A stretch of DNA of 64,000 nucleotides, taken from the NCBI GenBank assembly GCA_004431415.1, contig QPMI01000651.1, forward strand, positions 62,001 through 126,000, given 5' to 3'. Position 1 is the stretch's first letter, and each line of letters starts with the position of its first letter. Positions 11,973 to 23,562 of the stretch are shown piece by piece. Origin of the DNA: Cyanophora paradoxa. Its lineage: Eukaryota > Glaucocystophyceae > Cyanophorales > Cyanophoraceae. A program made the translations under genes and the position numbers. The notes under the pieces were generated by a model that ran no database searches, was not told the origin of the DNA, and saw only the letters and a program-made list of their open reading frames with translations.

Positions 11973-12271
11973 TCAGGGAAGCAGACTGTACGCCGCAGAA
12001 GGCGCACTCAGTGTCAGCAATGTGAGGGAATGCAAATAATCTCAAATGTGCATGTGGACGCACTCTTGCCAGCAGTCTGATGTTAAAAACGTCCAAGGAC
12101 GCGCGTCAGGAATATATATATAATTGTGCCGGATGTTTGTTCTATTATTGCGTATGCGCACCAGTGCAGCCTCTTCAGCGGCGTTCCTCTTCATACCGTC
12201 GCCGCACGGCATGCAGCTGGGAGTTGAGTCAAGTGAGCGGTTTGCGATCGGACGATCGTGATGATGAATAT
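11973..12271. other. Intergenic gap between palindrome and REJ/PKD gene
   Basis: Bases beyond the inverted-repeat match. No conserved domain or consistent exon pattern is visible. It separates the 5' end of the right FN3 gene from the 3' end of the next minus-strand gene. Confidence 0.4.
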
Positions 12272-15200
12272 TCAAAACTTAAGTACAGACGTGCGCTCGA
12301 CGCACCCGGATCGCGCCTTGATGAGGTTGCTGAGGACGTCCTTCAGGGGAGAGGAGGTTCCTTTGCCGGCTGTGGCGTCCAGGCCGGTTGCCGTGCTCGG
12401 CGTCCAGCTGTCGGAGGCGATAGCGCTCGACATCGTAGCGGCCGCCTGCGGGTGCGGGCGCCGCCCCGGGCCAGGGCGGTGAGATCGCGCTCCGCGCACC
12501 CCGACTCGAATGCATCACGCACCCCGCCAAGCATCTCGGCGAAGCGATCCGCAGGGATCGAGCAGGGATCAAAGTCGGGGTAGCATCCGTACAGGAGTTG
12601 CTCCGCTGAGTAGCTGCGGAAACACGCAACGGCAACGTAAGCAAACCCCCGTAAATCGCTGGATCGAGGGCGGTGCAATTACTTCAGATATCTGCACGAG
12701 GGCGAAGATCAAGGGCAAATCACAATGCTAATTCGACGTTTCGCACTTGGCAACGAGGCGGGAAAAGGCGCGGATGGTGCCGATGGCGGGGGCCGCCTCC
12801 GCGTATGAGGTGCCGTTCATGTCCTTCGTCGCCGCGCACGTGTCCCGCAGGAGCGCGTCGCTCAGGGCCTTCGCGCACTCCGACTTGCCCGGGTTCGCTG
12901 TGGGGCACTTCAAGGTGTCCGAACACACTACGACGGGACCAGCGCACCCGCGTCCTCCTCGAGCAACTGGCTCGTGACGGCCGAGACGGCCTGCAGGATG
13001 CTCTGGTCGTACTGCTTCTTGGTGATGGCGCCGGCGGCGAGCTTGGCGTCCAGGTCCGCCTTCCGCTTCCTGTACAAGTCGCACGCGGAGCCAGCCGGCG
13101 GTGAGGCGACGGTCGCGCTCGTCTGGCAGTCTGCGGGCCGCGGCAAGCGATCGCCAGCCAGGCTTCAGTCTTCGAAAGCTATAGAAGGTTCGTTGAAGGC
13201 AAACGCGGAAGGCACCGGCGCAGCTGCGCTCCTTGTCGCAGATGGTGATGACGAGGGGGACCTGGCCGACGGGGAAGGAGAGCTCCGCGAACGAGCCGCT
13301 GTACTGCGTGGGCGCCACCGGCAGGCCGTTGCGCTGCGCGCGGCGCGGTTCAGACTCGAAAGTCCAGCGAAATCACATGCCGCGGCCGGCCTCGGCATCC
13401 TCACCTTGAGGGTGTAGGAAAGGGGGAGCGTGTCGTTGTCCGAGACCGTCCAGCCCTCGGCCGTCACAGTAAATGTATCCTAAAGGCGAGTTTTAGAGCT
13501 GAAACACCCTCCGTATCTACAGTATCTAGCCATGGTTGAGTATCTAGCCGTTCTCAGTATCTAGCCATGGTTGAAGGCACCTGAAGAAGGATGCCATTCG
13601 CGGGCGTGACGGAGCACTTGCCAGGCTTGGGAGGGCCAATGAGGCTGTGAAGCGAGGTCACCGAGCAGCTTAATCGGATTTCAACGAATTCGAAGAGTTA
13701 CCGGACGCGAATCTCGTCGAACACAACCTCATCTTGCGGAGCGTTCGGGTACGATGCCACGCAGCGCTGCGCAACGCGGATGATTGTGAGCACAAAAGCG
13801 ATGCACTGTTTCAATCAGAACGTCTCGCTCACAAGAAGGTACAGCTTATCTGCGAGTTGAGCAATGAGCGAACATGCATCGATGCGCGTATACGAGGCTC
13901 ACCGTAAACCAGCTTGGGGCGCTTCTCGGGGCTGAAGACCATGAAGTTCTCCGCCTTGTTGGCGCCCGCGTTGAGGTAGGTGAGGATCTCCGCGAGCTCG
14001 GGCTCCTTGTTCGGCGCGACCCACGACATGACCGCCACGCTCGGCCAGCCTGCGACCCGGTCAGAAGCCGCCGTTCGCGGGTGCGGGACGTTCTCGAGAT
14101 TTTAGATCTAGATCGCGCACTGGGGTCGGGGTCGACGCGGGAGCGGCAGCGCATGGTCAGCGTCTTGGAGTCGGTGAGCTTGGTGGGGTCCTTGAGGCTG
14201 GAGGTCTCCGTGTCGATCTTCACGACGGGGAGAACCTTGTCGAGGACGTTGATGGTGATCGAGGTGGTGTCCTCGGCCCAGCCGGCCCCCGGGCAGGTCG
14301 AGTTCACGCGCAGGTAGAGCGTGTACGACTTGCCGAACGCGAAGTTGGCTGCGCGCGACGAAAGCACACAACGTAAATTTTCAAAAACGCGGCTACATAT
14401 ATAGTCGATCGGATTGCCGCGGGACGCACGGATGGCGGGAGCAGGGGCCGGCGCGGTGCTGGTGGCGAGCGGGACCGTCTTCTTGTCGGCGCCGAAGGCG
14501 GTCTCGAAGAGCACGGTCGAGGCGCCGTCGAAGGGCTCTCCCTTCGGCACGAGCCGCCACTGGTACTCGTACGTAGCGGTCTTCGAGCAGGATGGGTTGT
14601 ACGATCTAACGCGAGCGCCAGCGGTGAGACACGCTGCGAGCGCTAGCATTTGACTTCAGGGATGCTTACGGGGAGCCGTCGACGACGAAGGATGCATCGC
14701 GGCCGACGCTGCGGTCGCCTCCAGCGATGGTCGCGGTGAGGACGGTGGGCAGTCCGTCCGCGCCGGGGGGAGGGCGGGGCGCGGGCGTCGGAGGAACGGG
14801 TGTCGGCCCCGTCGCTGGAGGAATCGGCGACGGCGTCGGTGTCGGAGGAGCCGCGCAATACGGAATCACGGCCTGGAACGCCACCGAGTTCTCCTGGAAG
14901 CCGCCGAACTTGTTGAAGGCCCGAAGGTACGTGCGGTACCACTTGCCGCAGACGAATCCCTCGACGGGGCAGCTCGGGCTCATGTCGTTCGTCATCGCCG
15001 CGCCGGCCTCTCCCTTCGCGACGCCGTCCACGGTGCAGATGCGCTTCACGTGATCGCGCGTGGCGGACGGCGCGTTGGCGGTCGAAGAAATCTGCGTTCA
15101 ATCGCATCAATTCGTTAGCGCGTACGTGTGTGGAATACCAATCGACGGATGTCCCATTGCCAACCTCAAAAATGGTGAGACTGTAGCCAACGGGAGTGAG

Positions 15201-18200
15201 CCCAGTCGCGGGATTTGTCCAGCCAGCTGATGGATGCATATGGTTCAGCGTTACCAACCAAGTAAAGGCTTGAGCAGATCCAAGCACGCCCACCGGTCAG
15301 GCCAGTCATCGTGACCGGAGGCGCGACAAATCTGTAGGGGTCCTTGAAGCCGAGGATGTCGGCCCTCCTGAAGCCCATGGCAAACTGAAGAAAGGAAAAG
15401 TTTGAGTTGGCCTTCCGGAGTCCATGAACGAGATCTCGAAATGCATCGATTCTGGGCGGAGGCTATAGCTACGTATACTCACCCCGATGCTGACAGCGTC
15501 ACCAGACTCCAGCCAGCCGCCATTCCGCTGACCGAAGGAGAACCAGACCTGACCAGAACCAGAATCAACGGTCGAGCTCGGCAACGGGGCAGCGCGATCG
15601 CATATGAGGGCAGACCCCAATCACGCTATCCGCGGCGGCGGTCGCTCCAACGTTTACTCCAAGGTAAGGGTTTGCAATCGGATCCCTGATCTTCTCATTG
15701 AAGGTTCTGGTTGCAAGGGGTGTTAGCGCAACGAAAAACGCCACATGTCGCTTAGACACTACTGCAAGCGACGAACCGGGTTCCAACAGAGTCGACAGCC
15801 GCATTCGAGTATCCGACGCGCGCCCTGACGTCTTCGGCCACGTATCCGATTTCGCAGCGCTCTGTGCTCGCTCTAAGCGCGAATGCATTCCGATTCTTTT
15901 CTTTGCCTTATAGTTACCTGCCACGATTCCCGAGGCAATGTTTCCCGCAACGGTGCCGGACGCCCCGGTGTAGGTGGAGCCCGCGGGCTGGGCCAGGATC
16001 TCGTTCTTCGTCTCTACGAACACGCGCACGAGTTAGCCCCACCTCTACGATGAAGATATTGAGATCCATCGCGCCGAGAGATCAACAAAACTTTGCGATT
16101 CTATCTCTAACGCGTGAAATTACCGAAGAAATCTTTGGTAGCCCAGTTTAAGTCTATTGCTTCGTACTCTTGCTTGCCCGGCCCCCAGTAATCAGTCGCA
16201 TCCGCGTCATTGGCGTTCACCTTGTCTGAGACGAGCACGAGGCAGAACCAGGTTATGAAAGCAACAAAGGAAATTACTGCTTTAACATCTCTTCCTGCTC
16301 ACCGGCTCTCCAAGCCCCCAAATTCTCTAGATCGGAATACCTGCCGGCAGCTGTGCGCGACTGCCCCTGATCTGCGGAGTGGTTTCAAGTTCAAATGCAT
16401 TAGTATTTGTTCGTGCAAGTGGATCTAGATCTTCAGCATCCGCAAACCCGGATCGATGTCGCGAACTGCACGGAACGGACCACTCAGATGAGAGGGCAAG
16501 CTGTTTTCCATCACACGATTTCGAGTAGAAGTGACTGACCGTAGTATGGAAGCTGCGTCGCCGGAGATCCGTCGCCGTTGCGAATCACGACGTTCACGTA
16601 GACTGCAAAATAATGTCCGTGCAATGCTTTCAGTGCAAAATACGAATATGGGCGATGGCGAAACTGGCTGTTCTCGCGGCGGCGCACTCATCATGTCAAG
16701 CGGCGGCGTCTGGTCATCCGTGTTGAAGAAGTACCTGCAGTCGGAGAATTCGAACGCAATGAACAGGCGGCCTCGTATATATGCAAGCCGACAGCTGCGG
16801 AGCGTGGGCAACGCACGTGTGCTCTACGGAAATGTTGTTGACTGGGTGGAAGGCGCGGTGGACGACGGTTACGCCGGTCGAATCTGTGGCCCTGCTGACG
16901 ATTGTGCCGTTCAGGGCAGCCCTGTTGAGCTGGCCCGGTGCGATCTCTCGGGACGCTCCGGCGTTCTGGAATTCGTCTGCTCCGAGCTTCACGCCCCATC
17001 TGCCAAAGAAAATTGAATTTAATTTTTCGCCGCGCGTTTTACATATATAAGTATACCATAACGCACCCCTCGAACTGCATGTGCGCGGAGCAAGTAAGCA
17101 ATTACCCGCGAAATGCGTGTGAGTGCGCAATTCGAAGTAAAGTCCGTGCAAATGACGAATTCGAACTCGAACGTACCGGCAAGCCTCTGATAATCCACAA
17201 AAGCACGCATTCAAAAGTTTCGTGAGATCATGCCGCAGACTGCTAAAACGAGCACTTATTATTATGTAAAATTTGCGCACGGGATAAAGTAGTCGCTGCG
17301 AAAGCAACGGTCAGTCTTCCGCCAAACGGAAGCAGAATTGCGCAAGGCTTTGACATGGAGGACCAGGCGCACCCGCAGTAAGCTATCTGCTGGCCCGTCT
17401 CCTGAGAGCCTTCGATGTAGTCATCGGTCGCGGGCCAAGAATTCCATCTTCGCCACGTGAGCCCAGGGAATGCGACGCGTGCGCACGATCGCAAGCTGCG
17501 AACCCGTCCTTGTCGACGTCGACCATCAAGCCGACCGCGCTGTGGCGCATTGCCGTGTATCCGCGGGGCCTGCGAATTCCCGCGGGCCGTTCGGCAAGGC
17601 CTTTACAATCGTACGCGTAGTGCGTGCTCGTACCAGGAATCCGGGGGGAGGCTGAGGGTGCCCAAGCTTCCCTCGTTGTCGTGGATGGCCGTGAGGATGT
17701 ACTTCGTGACCTGCGAGGGTCGCCGTGCGCGTCACGGATCATCGGATTGCACTTGCACTTGAATTCGAAGCAAGCTTAAGGTATCTGTCATCAAGCGTCT
17801 CACTATGTACGTGTCGCCGGTGGTGGTTCCCCCGACAGCGATGTCTTTCGCTAGATACGCCCCGGGCTCTGGAAGGGACACCGCGAGGTTTCCGCGGATT
17901 TCAAACAACGGGCTGCGATGCGGGTGGAGGGAATAAATATACTGATGAGAACCGATGGTCGTGGGCGCTTGATTGCCCGCGGGAGCCGCGCTCGCACCGA
18001 GAGAAGAAGTAGGTCTGCCGAGTTACGTACGCCTCGTCCGCGTTCCAGACCGTGGCGCCACCGCGGTCACCGTTGTACTTCGACGGGTGCTGCGCGACGT
18101 CGAGGCAGGCGTTGTAAGGCTTAAGAACTGAGGCATATTCGAGATTGAATGACATATACCGAAAACATGAGTTCGCCCATGCTCTGTCAAGATTGAAAAT

Positions 18201-20760
18201 CGCGAACGGGTCAGAACAGAGATCGATATAAAGGGATTGACGCGTGGAAAGCGCATACGTGACCCAACCAGCGTCTGAGGGCCGAGTATATACGCAAATA
18301 TCAGCCTGCTATATCGATATCGCATTGGAGAAGTTTTCAAAGACGCACGGAAACATGCTGCCGCCTTGGGGGCGAGGGGGGCCGTCAGCCGAAGACTTTG
18401 CGGGACTAGAAGCTTAAAATCACGAACCCACGAGCGGCTTGTAGGAGGCCACGTTAGCGCACTCTTCGGGGGCGCAGCCAGGTCGGGGTTGATTCAAGTT
18501 CGGTCTCTTCCCCAGGAAATTCATGAGTCCGACCTGGCGGTCGCTCCCAGCCGAGTTTCCGAAACCCCAGGCTGAGGAGAACCAGACTCCGTGCGTGTGC
18601 ATCCCGCGCATGTCGTTGGCGTCAGCGCCATCGAGCCCGTAGGAGTTCATCGCCATCTACGGAAAACACATCGAGCGTTCGCAATCGCATTCCTAAGTCT
18701 GAAAACTCCAGGTAGATAAATTACTCACACTGAAGAGCTTGCCATCTGTCCTATTGATCCTGAGGCACCACTGCGGGTCCATTCAACATCGTCACAGGTA
18801 CAGAAATCATTCAGGACCAACGCACCCCCTCATTAAGTGTGATGGGTGCCTGCAAAGGATTATTAATATTTCTACTGCGGAAAGAGCAATTGAAACCGCA
18901 TAATCACCGAGCACTGAGCGTACACGTCGAGGGTGTTTGTGGTCGTCCACCGATCCGCCGTATTCACAGACACGTCCGCTGGAATAAGTGCGATTGGATT
19001 CGTCATCATAAATATAATCTGAAGTTCGTAGGGCGAAGAAACTGTAATTGCAAACCACAATGCGCGATGAGTGGATAGCTCCGAGGGGTAACCTACAGCC
19101 GCGAGCAAAGCGATGTGTGCACAAGCATGCGGTATTTTTTCATAATTAGATATCTTTGAGACACGCACGTCAAGAGGGAACGGCCAAGGCCGGCCAGACT
19201 CGGTGTTCTTTTTAGGCCTAGTAAACCGCACGAACGAAACCTGCATCCAGAAATGTAACAAAAGGCTCATTTACAGGTTCCCCGTATATTTAAAGTTCAC
19301 CTGGTAGGTCGCTGCCTCGTCTGTTGCCACGAACCCGGACCCGTCTGCGGGCTCCTTAAAACCGAGCTTGCCAGTCGGGTAGTACATGGTCCAGTAAACC
19401 TGCGCGCAGGCCCGCCAGGCAAAATTCAGCATCGCCGACTGCGCACTCGTGTACGCATGAGCTCGACCAGCGCACACTGGAGACGTTGACGGGAATATTG
19501 GTATACGTCTGAGGCGCGTTTAAAATATTTCGATTATGCAGGAGATCAAGCACGAAACTAGCTCACCTGGCACCTACGCGGAAATTACGTATACGTATAC
19601 CGTTAATCAGTAGTCAAAACAATTGCAACAGTTTAACTTGTATGGTCAAGAAAACTCGCACCAAAACCTGTAATTAAAATAAATTCACATCAGCTTGGCA
19701 TGCATGCGGAATTGACGCGCAATTGCAAATCGACTCACCAATCCCGTTGCGGGCCACGCTGCCAGGACTGAAGAGTGCACCCGCTGCCAATCACCGAAGG
19801 ATTGTTGGTGCTGTCAGTGCTACACCTATACGAACGCATTGCTCCATCCTTGATCGTTTGCACGGCTCGATAGAACGTGCCCCCCGTGCCTGTTATGGTC
19901 CTTGCAGTCTTCAAAGATCTCGATTCAGAGGATTGAATGATTCACAATTGCAAACGCAACTTCGAGATCGTACCTCAACGGCCCAGGTACCTGGTTTCGA
20001 AGAAACCAAAGAATTGGGTCCAATTATCAATACATAATGTCTGCAAGCTCATGCATGATCATACCGATGTATCCTTTGCCGTTAGCATTGGTGAGAGTTG
20101 TGCTGTCCGTCCCGCTTCCATCCGTTCCCGTAGTCCTGCAAAATTGTACATTTCGCTTGTTAGATCTTTCAACGCGCACCCGCGCGAAGAGGATCGTGCA
20201 CGTGCGCACCCCGTAGCCAACGTGTAGGTGGACAAAATGGCTTCCGATTGCACACGTACGCGTCATGGTCAATGCCAGCATGACGCACGCAAGGGCATGC
20301 TGTGATCAAATGCGTATCAATCACCTTTCGTTCCGGGTAGGCCGGTGGAATTCATCAAATGCGGCCGCCCTTGGACGCCGCTCCGACCTACCGACGCTTC
20401 GGTTTTAATGGCGGTGCCGGCGCGCGCGCGCGCAAGCGACAGTCGAGCAGCGCGCGGACCCATGTCCTTGGCCTGCTTCTCGGGGCCGGTCTTGGGAGTA
20501 CTGGTGGTTGAGTTGGTGCTGTTGTCCTCCAGGAGGTGCCTACGCTCGACGACGACATCGCCTGGCAAACCAACTTCCGACCGCAACTTCTCCGGGTGCA
20601 CTCCAGAGCTCGTGGGCAGGCTCTCCACCGCGAAGGCCGCCCAGCTGCAGGTCGCCACGAAGACGGCAGCAACGGCTAGCGCGAGCAGGTGCCAGCGCAA
20701 TCCGCGGTCGACTGACGGCCGCAGCGCCTGGCCGCTCCGCGCCATTCGGGTTCGGAACAC
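12272..20760 (-). CDS. Large signal-anchored extracellular protein with REJ/PKD-like modules (many exons)
   Basis: The start at 20760 gives an N-terminus with a hydrophobic signal anchor near residues 23-45 (WHLLALAVAAVFVATCSWAA), then a Ser/Thr/Asn-rich stretch with possible N-glycosylation sites. Exon 1 ends at about 20325. Downstream exons that splice on GTGCGC/GTAAT-type donors and CAG acceptors include those around 19739-19905, 18420-18650 (WGFGNSAGSDRQVGLMNF), 16840-16990, 16530-16620, 16130-16220, 15915-16030 and 15306-15400. An FN3-like exon lies at about 14670-15050, followed by a Pro-rich linker. Exons at 13165-14650 (DNDTLPLSYTLKV; YTLYLRVNSTC; TSITINVLD) resemble PKD and receptor-for-egg-jelly modules. 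The C-terminal exons at 12272-13140 are Cys-containing and helical. Whether 12272-12680 belongs to the same transcript is uncertain. Likely a surface or secreted protein. Exon count and exact ends are approximate. Confidence 0.6.
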
Positions 20761-23562
20761 TAATCTGCTGTCGATCCTTCGTGCCGTGCGCGCGGGGCGA
20801 TTTAAAGCCGCGATTGAGGTACTACAGTACCGGTCGCGCTGCCAATGCCGAATTCGAAGCGGACGCCGAAGCTCCTCTGTGATCTAGCTAATACTAGTAG
20901 TAGTAGCTATAGATCTGGAACCTGGATTCTGGATCTGATGAGCTCAGCGGCTTCGTGCCGGCGCTGCGGCCGCTGCCGCCGACTCGCCGAGTTGGCGCCG
21001 AGAGGTTCGGAGAGGGCGACGAGTCCGGGAACCCCACTGGGCCAAGCGCATGCGCACTGAGTCACATTACACTGTGACAAGGCATATATTTATGTCAACG
21101 TGCACCCTGAGTCTTGACTCTTGCATGAATGATCATGTACACCGTACGTATCCGGCGTACTGGTATGCAGTGGTATCTTAAAACTTATTTTGAAAAGCTT
21201 TAGTTTTTATTACTAAGTTAGTTATATTATGCGGCATGGCAGCGCGCCCGCGGCGTGCCGGCGGCGCCGCGCGTGCACGTGATATATATACAAAGTACAA
21301 AGATCCGGTACTACCGGCTAGTACCGGGTAGTACAAATTTTTAAGGCTTGCAATTGAGATACTATGATATTGTAAGCCTGGGCAGCCCCCGCAGTGCTAC
21401 TTGCGCTCGTACGCGTAGACTCTGAGACGGGTATTAATATAGACGTACGCGGATAGACTGTGCTATTTGTGATTACTTCTGTTATCTCTTTATATTACTA
21501 CCTACGACAGACCCGTCGACAGGCTACGGGTGGCTCGCCCCGCCTCAAAACGAAGATAGACTGTACCTGAAGGGGGTATACCATAGTACCGCCTGTGCGG
21601 AGCAGGCAGCAGCTCGTCTAAATTTTTCCACATTTATCGTGGATGTCCCCATTTATCGTGGTGGATGGGCAAACGTCTTACAGTAACGGATTTATTAATA
21701 GCCTTCCAGTAACGGCCTCCCCCGCGGAAATGCCGGAAATTCAACCATGAGTGTATATATAAAATACTATAACACGCAACAACTGTGACAACACTCACTG
21801 CAGCTGGTAATATAGCCTGGTATGCGCAGTCACTGAGTGACTGTGACACTAGCTATACTACCGTCGGGCACTAAATTACTGCGGCGTTAATTAACGCGGT
21901 TTCAAAAATGGCACTCCTCTAGCTGAGCGAAATACCGCGGTACCAAATTAACGCGGTTTTAAAACTTTGAGGCTTGTATGGGGCAGTAATTTGATGGGGT
22001 ACTGTATGGGGCGACTTCTCAGCAGCAAATTACCGCGGCACCAAATTACCGCGTTTTAACAAACTTTTGGCGCGTTAATTTGGTACCGCGTTAGTTAAGT
22101 GCCCGCGGTACTTAAGTGCCCTACGGTAGGGGCAGAGGCGACGATACAATCTCTGAATTCGAAAGCGAAACGCCAACTGAAGACTGGACACGCACTGCTG
22201 AATTAAGAGTACCCTGCGTGTCAGAGTACGGCCGCCGGGCCTGGCGCCCGCCGGCGGGGCCGCCGCCCGGCCCGCCCGGCCCGGCGGCCGTGCCGGCGCG
22301 GCCCGGCGCCGGCCGCGGGCCCGCAGCCTGGCGGCCCAGTGGCCCAGTGGCAGTGGGACCTGAGTAGGTGCACGTGGCAGTGGCGGCAGTGGCGGGTCAA
22401 TCCGCGCCGATTCCGGGGTCACGAACTCGAAATATTTTAAATTGCCGCAGCGCCGCGGCGCCGGCCGGCAGAGATTCCCAGTACCGGTACCGCGGCCGCA
22501 GGCCCGCGCAGCGGCGCGTTAATTTATAGACCCTGGCCCGAGTCCCCCGACTCGGGCCGAAGCCTGCCCGAAGCCTGGGCTGAAGGTGGCCGCCACTGGC
22601 CGGGCCAAAATACTACGCCAGTGCGTTACCAAATTACCGCGTTATCTTAGGGGTATACGTAGTCCCATCTCCGCTACACAAAAGCCCCGCGAAGCCTGAG
22701 CTGCCTGACCTACTAAAGTTTTACCAGCTGCTAAAGTGGCAGTTTTGGCGAAGTACTAATTATTTTCCTGTACTAAATTAACTAGTTCTCTAGTCACTGA
22801 GTAGTGCCACAGTGCAGCCACACTGCCACATCGGCCGGCCCACACGGGCCACACGGGGCCCACACCGTCACGTCGGCGTGCCACACGCGTACGGTATCAA
22901 TCTTTTGCACGGACTCAAAACTCGTTTGCACGTGCAAAAGAAAAACAAACAGACAATTAAAGAAAGTTGCAACGGTTTTCGTTCGAAAAACAACACAAAA
23001 ACAAATTGCAACGGCTTCAAACTGGGTCCCGGAGCCTGAAGAATCTGCCGTCCGACGCCGACGGTCTACCCTGAGACTACGTATACCCCTCCCGGGCCGC
23101 GGGCCCCCTTAAGCTTGACGCTTGCTACATATACCCCGCGCCGGCGTGGCCGGCGCGGCCGCGTCGCCGCGCGGGCCGCGCGGTCTCTCTTATATATATT
23201 TCGTACGCAGACTCTCAGAGACTGAGACGTGTCAGAGTCTGAGAGACTGAAACTACCCCGCGCCGGCCGCCGCGGCCCGCGAATTCGAATTTGATCTAAG
23301 GGCGCACGACGTCACGGTGTACCCCCCAATTTCTTCTTCCAGAGGCCGGTCGACGTCTACGTACTTTAGCTATCAGCGGTGCGCTCAGTCTGTTTGCACA
23401 ATCGAAAGCCGAGAGCGCTAGCGTGCCGAGCCGAGACCGGCGGTCGTGCTGCAGCTTCTAGATCTCTCCGGCTGCGCGCCGCGCACGCGCTCGACCGGCT
23501 GGCATAAGCGTGCGAGCGTACGTGGCAGCAACTAGCATAAGGAGCTCGAAAAGCACGGCGGA
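20761..23562. other. Repeat-rich intergenic region
   Basis: No coding family is recognised in 2.8 kb. It mixes AT-rich segments, GC-rich palindromic blocks (22225-22340), GTAC-rich motifs (21300-21345) and a cluster of near-palindromic TTAACGCGG/AAATTACCGCGG words (21870-22640). A block at about 21383-21405 is shared with the palindrome spacer near 5944-5966 in reverse orientation. Two diverged copies of GTCTGAGAGACTGA-like sequence lie near 23210-23250. The mixture suggests degraded transposon sequence plus the promoter of the GH15 gene. Confidence 0.5.
21870..22110. repeat. Cluster of AAATTACCGCGG / TTAACGCGGTTT words
   Basis: At least seven related words occur in both orientations: near 21873, 21890, 21929, 21947, 22026, 22042 and 22071-22095, with an outlier at 22628. 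Each pairs AAATTA or TTAATT with CCGCGG or CGCG, often next to GGTACC. This is more regular than background but not a tandem repeat with fixed spacing. It could be a transposon terminus or a protein-binding cluster. Confidence 0.5.
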
